NCBI GenBank assembly: GCA_965219915.1
Contig: OZ244794.1
Span: 2,914,001 to 2,978,000 of the forward strand
DNA: 64,000 bases
Reading direction: 5' to 3'
From: Bin80 sp965219915
Lineage (GTDB): Bacteria > Bacteroidota > Rhodothermia > Rhodothermales > Bin80
Shown here: one piece after another, positions 27,901 to 34,267 of the stretch
Numbering within the stretch: position 1 is the first letter of the stretch
Layout of the letters: every line of letters starts with the position of its first letter
Program-made: the position numbers and the translations under genes
The notes under the pieces: model-generated
Told to the model about the DNA's origin: nothing
Databases searched by the model: none
Seen by the model: the letters and a program-made list of their open reading frames with translations, nothing else

Positions 27901-29130
27901 GATGGTATTAGTATCAATTTTCTCGGGTATTTCATTGTCAATGGTAATCAATGAGAGGCGGCTGTTTGCCCGACTCGCCATTCCAAACAAAATCCTATGT
28001 GCTTCCGGGTCGCAATCGTCCACAATCACAATGGCGCGCCCCCCCGAAATCGCTAGTTTCTTAACGACAGGATAAATTGCTTCCGCACCTACTTCAGACT
28101 GTACCGCATACATCACAAAGTTCTCAAGCGTTCGGCCTGCAATTTCGTCTTTGCCAAGTCTTCCTAGAGCTTCAAGGCAGAGCCGGGATTTACCGATGCC
28201 CGACAACCCAACCACCCGAAGAACGCCTCTAGGCTCGGACACCGTGCGCCGAAGCCTTGCGCCTAAGTCGGAAAGACGGGGATCTTCTACCCAAGAAACC
28301 GAATGCTCACTTCGGCCATACCAGTGTTTCCAAGTAACAAAGCCGCCGAGCGTCCCCAGTCCTACTTTTTCCCTAACCCAAAGAGCAACTGATGGATAAG
28401 TATTCACCCACTCGGCGATTTGATCACCTCCCCTAAATATGACACGGTCATTTGGAACCGGGCATCCGGCTTCCTCCAGAGCATCACAGATTTTACGTTG
28501 ACGTTCATCGATTAACTGCTGGTTGTAAGGATGGCTACAAAGCATGATATAATGACCATCATCCTCAAGAACCAACCGAACCAGGTTCTTAACCTCGTCC
28601 GTTGAGGCAATGACTTCTTTGCCTGCATCGACTGGGCTTATCCCTCCCGACTTGAGTTGAAATTGGCAGAGACGGGATGGAAGGAATTGAGTGTACTCGG
28701 GACCGCCTCGCCAAGAGATTCGTCCATCCTCACCGCCGTCCCGAACATTGATGCTGCTGGCAACATGAATGTGCCTCTGGGGAAGATCGTTCGCCCCGGC
28801 CTCTGCAAGGAGAAGTCGTCTAACAAGACCGGTGAAAGCAAGAGGACTCAGTAAAGCGATGTTACCGGCTTCCACTTCGAACGGAGAAGGCATCCAACCA
28901 CTCACAGGATGACTATCGCTTCCTCCCAGAACTCGAAGCGCATGAGGGTTTTCATCCAAGATGAGCAATAGGTTGATCATGGCGGTGCTTGGCTTCAAAG
29001 CCCCAGCCTCATATCTTGTGAATGCGTGTGGACCGCCTCCTACAAGCTTGCCAGCTTCCATTTGTGTGAGACCGAGCTTTTTGCGAATCGCTCGAATACG
29101 GTCCGGTTGCAATTTTTGTTCATGTTCCAT
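24961..29130 (-). CDS. HTH-nuclease-STAND NTPase, probable defence protein
   Basis: A 1389-residue multidomain protein. (1) Residues about 8-66 are an MqsA-type Xre helix-turn-helix (IRAIRKKLGLTQMEAGKLVG, then HAFTRYEAGALKPS). (2) Residues about 95-175 look like a PD-(D/E)XK nuclease: D-G-G-E-D135-G followed by CQFQLKSG with a Q-x-K160 pair, as in Mrr/Cap4-like domains. (3) A P-loop NTPase follows: Walker A GLSGIGKS (residues 308-315, K314) and Walker B AIVIVDD (D371/D372), with AAA/STAND-like downstream sequence. (4) Residues about 600-1389 are mostly helical, probably repeat-type sensor sequence. The pattern sensor-NTPase-nuclease is that of Avs-like antiphage proteins, which kill or cleave on detecting a phage product; the function is inference. 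A perfect palindrome lies 33 bases upstream. It is adjacent to a restriction enzyme. Confidence 0.75.
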   Translation of the reverse strand: MEHEQKLQPDRIRAIRKKLGLTQMEAGKLVGGGPHAFTRYEAGALKPSTAMINLLLILDENPHALRVLGGSDSHPVSGWMPSPFEVEAGNIALLSPLAFTGLVRRLLLAEAGANDLPQRHIHVASSINVRDGGEDGRISWRGGPEYTQFLPSRLCQFQLKSGGISPVDAGKEVIASTDEVKNLVRLVLEDDGHYIMLCSHPYNQQLIDERQRKICDALEEAGCPVPNDRVIFRGGDQIAEWVNTYPSVALWVREKVGLGTLGGFVTWKHWYGRSEHSVSWVEDPRLSDLGARLRRTVSEPRGVLRVVGLSGIGKSRLCLEALGRLGKDEIAGRTLENFVMYAVQSEVGAEAIYPVVKKLAISGGRAIVIVDDCDPEAHRILFGMASRANSRLSLITIDNEIPEKIDTNTIKINEAQTAVMESIVKNLPVALNSLDQDRLARLSEGFPKVAIRIAREYDMGQHLIDPVDGDLINRFVCGRSSVEKELLLKSAQLLAAFGTVRIESAEKGYPAEKNEPSSEDHLYKIAKLGRQLTREELYVQTQRLVGKGIVKRRGGLGTIEPPPCAIRLAERQWTDWDQKKWELVLTGDIGHDLNVSAARRLAELNTTEIANRVVDYVCRQDGPFDEANGIETPGCAEVLSALAEIKPDIVAECIDRSLNRLDDLRKLGENVHSILVRMLSKIAFHSGTFKVGARLLLRLEDSKQPFWMSDASQLFAKLFSPVLGGTEANGETRLSFLDEMIYECSKTNDIDQLKYIVDALDEGSMMMDKYFRTVGPEIQGSRRALDSWLPTSRQERYEYNMRCAKRIGELAKRDDEVGEKARLCFGRSIPSLIRSGFIEEVEKVIPKVIREGHPWTMALRQLKVILVSKFMRIDDETSSRVKALINELAPTGLRERVRLQVTESPMPELGDEKWSVEKDFKRRRATAQELAGELLQDSLTLKEILPEISRGRQFLADELGNALAECAPSPLKWLEPIVQAIKGVPASNRSYDLLTGFIAGLPEKFHDEVEEFKTRALKSLELAPAVPMICGRAGLTPKDIDRAIDALNRGTLSPWDLHHWTYIGVFKKVEPTKISLLLDTLMKNYGIPAFAFTVTILGQILDDEDNENGKYRTGTRIFKLAGFRPQLLKVVQNAGCWSKTDFKPPTKEQRLAIQPDIVEYHFEKIFSRILAKGSKDSDARKTALELARTLVHGDHHDLFYPAKAGPSSVLSRMLTDFPEIVWPIVGGAILENPRFANQMRYLLGQLYTLKRDFNPPILDVHVDILFAWCYANPDGAPSFMAQCAPFFSKDDDETDSASLHPVMSRLLDEFGDRDDVLKALGSHIHPYHWIDSCVGHYARLGIIFQQLTKTHSNPRVRQWAEKMSRQVGQSFKRETTRDEERKAGRRWIG

Positions 29131-29162
29131 GGTTATAAATGCTCTGATGATTGTGAGATTAA

Positions 29163-29187
29163 TAAATATATCACCGTGATATATTTA
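29163..29187. promoter_or_regulatory. 25-bp perfect palindrome, probable operator
   Basis: TAAATATATCAC, one central C, then GTGATATATTTA: two perfect 12-base half-sites. It ends 33 bases before the ATG of the HTH-nuclease-STAND gene, where an autoregulatory operator would be expected. The MqsA-like helix-turn-helix at the N-terminus of that protein is the obvious candidate binder. Confidence 0.6.
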
Positions 29188-29484
29188 ACACTAAAACAAC
29201 TACCATGAGTAAAGGTTTCAAGATGGGCGAGTTCACGTGGTTCTGTGGTGGGCCTGCGTCGATCAGTAAGCAACTGTACGCTATGTACTCCTCCGAAACA
29301 TCCCGATGGTACTCCACTGCCTTTGTCACTGTACTCGCTTCACGAAGCTGAAAAAGGTTGCCCACGTTCTGCGAGAATATTTTTATTTCTTCATCGTACC
29401 AAAATCACTCAGACCATAATACTTGAATCCAAATCTCCAAATGATTCCTACGGTGAGTATCTCAAGAACTTATAAGCTATCCTC

Positions 29485-29953
29485 CTGAACCACATCTTTC
29501 TTGTCCTTCTGCCTCTCATAATTGTGGTGGCTGCGGGCTGCAACTACTCTGTGGATGAACCACGATACACCGACTCACCAAACGGCAACGAAGGGCTTCT
29601 CACTCTGATGGAATCAGTGGACTTGCAGGGATATTGTGCAGCTGTCCCGGTAATCAGATGCTATTCTACATTTAACCCTACAAGGTGACCATGGCACCTG
29701 GTCCGATGATATACACTGGCGCATTATTTCTGACTGCGATACCTTCAGACTCGGGTTTTCCGGGTTGCGTCCACTTGGTCCTGGCAACGCCGCCGCCGTC
29801 ACAATTTACCGTTGGGTAAAGACAGACGCCAATAAAATCACATTTGCAATCTGTGTGACAGATCTGATCGATGTCTGTGACGGTGTAGATGTGTACGACG
29901 ATGATGAAACTGGCTATACCAACGCTGATGGCTACACTCGTGTCTTACGATGA
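29485..29953 (+). pseudogene. frameshifted lipoprotein gene remnant
   Basis: The plus strand reads LNHIFLVLLPLIIVVAAGCN, a lipoprotein signal with lipobox VAAGC, followed by about 45 mature residues ending in a stop near 29688. In another frame, open from about 29660, the sequence continues as GDHGTWSDDIHWRIISDC and then a cysteine- and aspartate-rich tail to a stop at 29953 (CDGVDVYDDDETGYTNADGY). Together they look like one exported protein broken by a frameshift. The first frame has no ATG (a CTG lies right after a stop codon), which also suggests decay. No family recognised. Confidence 0.45.
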
Positions 29954-30271
29954 CTATGGCGATGAAATACATTTAGCTTGTGATTTGCCAGAACAAGATT
30001 GAGTTCAGGCTCCTTGCTGGTTTGGGGCGCTGAGCCTCATAGCGATCGTGTTACTTCCCTTAAACTGGGCCATTGTGAGCCCTTGGAATTGGCCTGAGAA
30101 AGTGAGCTATCAGGATCTGGACGGGAGATCCACCGCGGAAGGCTGCAACTGATCTGGTAGATTTCTCGCTGACAAGGGAGAAGTTGGCCAATGGAATGCG
30201 GCTGATCCGTCCGCGCACGATCAATATCCACACACTAGGACTCGATCGACCGCTTTAATGCAGCATCCATA
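29954..30271. other. decayed DNA with a membrane-segment remnant
   Basis: No intact gene. A plus-strand frame from about 30018 encodes WFGALSLIAIVLLPLNWAIV, a likely membrane helix, then stops near 30150. It may be the end of a broken membrane protein related to the lipoprotein remnant before it. Nothing else is visible. Confidence 0.3.
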
Positions 30272-30523
30272 TCACGTACCTCCACCTGCGCATTGCGGAA
30301 AGTTATAATCATCTGGAGTTCCTGCTAACCCGCCGCGGCAACCCACTGATATTCCCTTACCTGACGCCACAACCGTGCATCCTGATGTACCACCTGAACC
30401 AATTCCCGCACCTGCCGTGCTATGGTAGATCAAATACTCCAGCAAGAACCCATAACCCGTCCGCCAACTTAACCTGTGTGGGAATCCTGGAATCCAGTCC
30501 GTGTCAAACTTCCACCAGTACAT
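30272..30523 (-). CDS. possible small protein or remnant after gpmI
   Basis: An 83-codon frame whose ATG lies 20 bases inside the 3' end of gpmI. It encodes MYWWKFDTDWIPGFP, then a Gly/Ser/Cys-rich stretch (AGAGIGSGGTSGCTVVASG) and ends DDYNFPQCAGGGT. No signal peptide or family is recognisable. The overlap might couple it to gpmI, but a chance frame in decaying DNA is as likely. Confidence 0.2.
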   Translation of the reverse strand: MYWWKFDTDWIPGFPHRLSWRTGYGFLLEYLIYHSTAGAGIGSGGTSGCTVVASGKGISVGCRGGLAGTPDDYNFPQCAGGGT

Positions 30524-32012
30524 TCCCTGTCATAGTTTCTGGTATCGGCAAGCCCATAAGGCTCAAGATCGTAGGCGCTATATCCCCAAGTTTACCCGGT
30601 CGTATAGGACCGAGAAACCCATCTCTGATGATCAGATGAGGTACGAGTGCGGTGGTGTGGGCCGTGTGGGGTGAGCCATCCTCATTGCGCATGCAGTCAG
30701 CATTCCCGTGGTCAGCAATAATACTGATACCGTAGTTGGCTGCGCGTGCAGCCTCAACTACCATACGGGCTGCCTCATCAACAGCCTCCACTGCCTTTAC
30801 CGCTGCCTCAAATACGCCGGTATGACCTACCATGTCGGGATTGGCGAAGTTCAGACATATAAAATCAAACTTTTCCTGTCCCAATGCTTCTGCGCAGCGC
30901 TTAGCAACTTCTGGTGCACTCATCTCGGGCTGTAGGTCATAGGTGGCTACCTTCGGCGAAGCGACTAGAAGACGCTCCTCCCCCTCAAATAGTTTTTCCC
31001 GCCCACCACTAAAGAAATAAGTCACATGCGGATACTTTTCAGTCTCTGCCACCCGTAACTGACGCAGACCCGCCCTGGATACAACTTCGCCCAAAGTGTC
31101 TGCAAGATCCAGCTTGTCAAAAGCGACCGGCAGGCCAAATTTCTTGTCGTAGGGTGTGAGTGTGGCAAAATAAAGTTGCTCAAAAGCCTCTACTTCAAAT
31201 TCGGCATCCGTAGGTCTCTGCGTAAATGCATTGACCAACTGACGACCCCGATCGGCCCTGAAGTTGAAAAATACGACTGCGTCTCCATCACTGATATGGG
31301 CCTGTTCAATGACATGTGGTTCGACAAATTCGTCCGTTACACCGGCCGTGTAACTGGCCTCAAGAGCTTCCGCAGCACTCGCAGAAAACTGCCCCTCTCC
31401 CTTGGTAAGCATGCGATAGGCCTTCCGTGTACGCGCCCATCGCCGATCCCGGTCCATTGCATCGTAACGACCAACAACGGTGACGATTCGCGCCAAATGC
31501 CCGGCCCGCCGCTCAAACTCCCGTACGTAACGAATACCGCCGTGTGGATCAGCGTCTCTGCCGTCGGTGAAAGCATGTACGCAAACCTGTTCACGGGAAA
31601 GACCCTCTCGCTGCGCCAATTGGCAGAGCGCTATGAGATGATTCAAATGACTGTGAACTCCACCATCAGAAAATAACCCCATCAAATGCAGCTGCGTATT
31701 GCATGCATGCTGTGCGGCGCTGATCAGTACTTTATTCCCAAAGATTGAACTATCCTCAATGGCTAAATCAATGCGCGTGATCTCCTGATTCACTATGCGT
31801 CCGGCACCTAGGTTCATATGCCCCACCTCGCTATTGCCCATTTGTCCGGGTGGGAGTCCAACCGGTCTCCCCGATGCCTCGAGCGTTCCATGGGGGTACA
31901 TGGCAAACAAACTGTCCAAAAATGGCTTTTTTGCCTTGTGTATGGCACTTACCGCCGGATTCACAGCTATACCGTAGCCATCCAGGATGATCAGGATATG
32001 TTTATTGGGCAT
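30504..32012 (-). CDS. gpmI: 2,3-bisphosphoglycerate-independent phosphoglycerate mutase
   Basis: A 502-residue Mn-dependent enzyme interconverting 3- and 2-phosphoglycerate in glycolysis. The start MPNKHILIILDGYGI is the family N-terminus. The phospho-Ser nucleophile is in GNSEVGHMNLGAGRIV; metal and substrate residues are in HAFTDGRDADPHG, YDAMDRDRRW and the C-terminal ISIIADHGNADCM plus SPHTAHTTALVP. Length is normal. Its ATG lies inside the last codons of nth (11-base overlap), so the two genes are co-transcribed. Confidence 0.97.
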   Translation of the reverse strand: MPNKHILIILDGYGIAVNPAVSAIHKAKKPFLDSLFAMYPHGTLEASGRPVGLPPGQMGNSEVGHMNLGAGRIVNQEITRIDLAIEDSSIFGNKVLISAAQHACNTQLHLMGLFSDGGVHSHLNHLIALCQLAQREGLSREQVCVHAFTDGRDADPHGGIRYVREFERRAGHLARIVTVVGRYDAMDRDRRWARTRKAYRMLTKGEGQFSASAAEALEASYTAGVTDEFVEPHVIEQAHISDGDAVVFFNFRADRGRQLVNAFTQRPTDAEFEVEAFEQLYFATLTPYDKKFGLPVAFDKLDLADTLGEVVSRAGLRQLRVAETEKYPHVTYFFSGGREKLFEGEERLLVASPKVATYDLQPEMSAPEVAKRCAEALGQEKFDFICLNFANPDMVGHTGVFEAAVKAVEAVDEAARMVVEAARAANYGISIIADHGNADCMRNEDGSPHTAHTTALVPHLIIRDGFLGPIRPGKLGDIAPTILSLMGLPIPETMTGNVLVEV

Positions 32013-32886
32013 CCTTGCTTGTTTTCCGACTTGGTTTATCGATACGGTAATCACGTACCACTTTTGATGTACGTCCCGTCTTGGAGACATACACGTTCAT
32101 TGAATCGCACTTCGGACAGCTTAGCTGAACAATTCCTGCGCGGTCGGTACGTGAAGCGGGCTCATCAAAGTAATAACGCCGGGTTGCACAGAAGTAGGCA
32201 CCCTTTGCCGGATCCAATCCTGCAATGGGCTTTGGGAGACGTTGGACCGCCTCATAGTATGCGCAAACATCCGCTACCACGCACTCCCGGCAATCAGGAT
32301 TACGTGCTGTACAGGTGTACCTGCCATGCAAGATCAGGAGGTGATGTGCCAGTCCCCACTTTCCCCGAGGTATCACTCGTTTAAGACCTTGCTCAACTTT
32401 TAATGGAGTGTCTGCCTGACGCACTAGCCCAGTCCGATTGGCAACCCGGAAGACATGCGTATCCACAGGCAGGGCATCTTGGTCATCAAATGCGACAGAC
32501 GAAACTACTTGTGCTGTTTTTCTTCCAACGCCTGGTAATTTCATCAGACCAATCTGGCTCCTTGGGAGCTGGCCATCATGATCCGACATTACCTTGCGAG
32601 CCATACCCACCAAATGCCTGGCTTTATTGTTGGGATATGAGATGGATGCAATTATACCGGCTACATCCTCTGGGGCAGCTCGGGAAAGCGCTTCAAATGT
32701 AGGCCATATTTTGAACAGCGACGGCGCGACTAGGTTAACACGTGCATCCGTGCACTGTGCGGAAAGAATAACAGCGACTATGAGCTCATACTCTCCCGAG
32801 AAATTGAGCTCACTCTCTGGACGTGGAATTACTTTTGCGAGCGCGTCAAGTATGATTTGAGCACGCTTCTTTCTGCCTATTTCCAT
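32002..32886 (-). CDS. nth: endonuclease III with C-terminal extension
   Basis: A 294-residue DNA glycosylase/AP lyase that removes oxidised pyrimidines. The helix-hairpin-helix with catalytic Lys reads LPGVGRKTAQVVSSVAF; the catalytic Asp is in VDTHVFRVANR. The iron-sulfur cluster ligands are C-x6-C-x2-C-x5-C in CTARNPDCRECVVADVC. About 75 residues follow the usual end, including LSCPKCDSMNVYVSKTGR, which resembles half of a zinc ribbon without its second C-x-x-C. The start at 32886 is supported by AGGAGG three bases upstream. The gene starts only 16 bases from the divergent DUF4105 gene. Confidence 0.93.
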   Translation of the reverse strand: MEIGRKKRAQIILDALAKVIPRPESELNFSGEYELIVAVILSAQCTDARVNLVAPSLFKIWPTFEALSRAAPEDVAGIIASISYPNNKARHLVGMARKVMSDHDGQLPRSQIGLMKLPGVGRKTAQVVSSVAFDDQDALPVDTHVFRVANRTGLVRQADTPLKVEQGLKRVIPRGKWGLAHHLLILHGRYTCTARNPDCRECVVADVCAYYEAVQRLPKPIAGLDPAKGAYFCATRRYYFDEPASRTDRAGIVQLSCPKCDSMNVYVSKTGRTSKVVRDYRIDKPSRKTSKDAQ

Positions 32887-32902
32887 TGACCTCCTGAGCG
32901 AC

Positions 32903-34090
32903 ATGCGGTTAACTCTTAGGATACTGGCCCTGTTCACACTATTGAGCCTGATCTCGCTCACACTGAACATGCCCACCCGTGCTCAGATATCGGACTCGGC
33001 GCGTGTATCGGTATTCACCATCTATCCCGGAGAGGCCGTTTACTCTCTCTGGGGACACAGTGCAATTAGAATCTGGGATCCGGTGACCGGGATTGATATC
33101 TCATACAACTACGGCACCTTCGACTTCGGGAACCCATTGTGGTTCATTGCCCGCTTTGCATATGGAAAACTAGACTATCGATTGTCCCTGGAAAACTCGA
33201 CCGCCCGGGTTGAATACTCCTGGTTTTCAGAAAAGCGTGGCGTTGTCGAGCAGCATTTGAATCTCACGCCGACTGAAATACAGACGCTCTATCAGTACCT
33301 GTCCACCAATGCCCTTCCAGAAAACAGTACATATCGGTACGACTTTCTCTATGACAATTGTGCTACACGGATTCGTGATGCACTGGAGTACACTTTACAA
33401 GCCCCTCTGGCCGATTCGATTTCAACGGGCGTGACGTTTCGTAGTCTGGTCAGGCCCTACGTACATGCACGCCCGGATCTGGATATGGCTATCAATCTTG
33501 CTATGGGACTCCCCGTAGATCGTTATGCATCACAAAGAGATCTAGCCTTCCTGCCAATTGAGTTGCAAGCATTGCTGCAAAATGCACAAACCGCAACTGG
33601 CGCTCCATTGGTTCTGGCGTCTGATACGCTCTATGGCAACCCCGTGACTCCCCAGACTCGGCATTCAATGTCTCTTCCGACTGGCATTGCCTGGCTTATC
33701 TTCGTTGTGGCGTTTGGCTACTTTCTGCGTGATTTTCTCGAACCCCGTCAACGCATATTTGATCTAGTATTCCTCTCCACAGTAACCCTTATAGGACTCT
33801 TGGTTGCCTTCTTCTGGCTTGTATCTCTGCACGCAATCACGCGACCAAATCTGCACATTATGTGGGCATGGCCGCTGCACATTGTCCCGCTCTTCCTCTC
33901 CCGTCGTTCCTTTGTGACCATTTACTGGTGGTGCGCCGCCGCCAGTGCCGTGGGGTTCGCACTGGGCTCGGCGTGGTGGCCACAGACTTCACCGGCTATA
34001 GCCCTACCTCTTGCACTGACAGTAGCAGTACGTTGCATAACTCTTGCAAGGGTACCGCGTACGGGATTTGAACCCGTGTTACCGGCGTGA
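32903..34090 (+). CDS. DUF4105 (Lnb-like N-terminal) membrane protein
   Basis: A 395-residue protein. A signal anchor (MRLTLRILALFTLLSLISL) precedes the DUF4105/Lnb-N domain, whose hallmarks are visible: YSLWGHSAIRIWDP, YNYGTFDFGNPLWFIARFAY and YDFLYDNCATRIRDALE with the conserved Asn-Cys. The C-terminal 170 residues form about five membrane helices. The domain is thought to be a cysteine-type hydrolase acting outside the cytoplasm; the substrate is unknown. The last codons run 38 bases antisense into tRNA-Glu, so the final residues (RTGFEPVLPA) are encoded by the complement of the tRNA T-arm and anticodon region. Confidence 0.85.
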   Translation: MRLTLRILALFTLLSLISLTLNMPTRAQISDSARVSVFTIYPGEAVYSLWGHSAIRIWDPVTGIDISYNYGTFDFGNPLWFIARFAYGKLDYRLSLENSTARVEYSWFSEKRGVVEQHLNLTPTEIQTLYQYLSTNALPENSTYRYDFLYDNCATRIRDALEYTLQAPLADSISTGVTFRSLVRPYVHARPDLDMAINLAMGLPVDRYASQRDLAFLPIELQALLQNAQTATGAPLVLASDTLYGNPVTPQTRHSMSLPTGIAWLIFVVAFGYFLRDFLEPRQRIFDLVFLSTVTLIGLLVAFFWLVSLHAITRPNLHIMWAWPLHIVPLFLSRRSFVTIYWWCAAASAVGFALGSAWWPQTSPAIALPLALTVAVRCITLARVPRTGFEPVLPA

Positions 34091-34124
34091 AAGGCCGGCG
34101 TCCTAACCCCTAGACGAACGCGGC
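34053..34124 (-). tRNA. tRNA-Glu (TTC anticodon)
   Basis: The minus strand folds as a cloverleaf: acceptor GCCGCGT/ACGCGGT (one G-U), D-arm with GTCTAGGGGTTAGGAC, anticodon loop CTTTCAC giving TTC on a GCCGG/CCGGC stem, and T-loop GGTTCAAATCC. The 3' CCA is not encoded (CCC follows the discriminator A). It overlaps the 3' end of the DUF4105 gene on the other strand. Confidence 0.95.
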
Positions 34125-34136
34125 AGATATCGATAA

Positions 34137-34214
34137 TGGGGTGACCGAGGGGACTTGAACCCCCGACCTCCAGGGCCACAACCTGGCGCTCTAACCGCCT
34201 GAGCTACGGTCACC
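34137..34214 (-). tRNA. tRNA-His (GTG anticodon)
   Basis: The minus strand folds with acceptor GTGACCG/CGGTCAC, anticodon loop TTGTGGC on a CCAGG/CCTGG stem, and T-loop GGTTCAAGTCC. The extra G at position -1 that marks tRNA-His is encoded (34214) opposite C73, and the 3' CCA is genomically encoded (34139-34137). It lies 12 bases upstream of tRNA-Glu and just downstream of porZ on the same strand. Confidence 0.95.
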
Positions 34215-34267
34215 GTTTTTGTCCAGCCCGAAATTTACACAAGAATGACGGATAATAACTAAATGGG

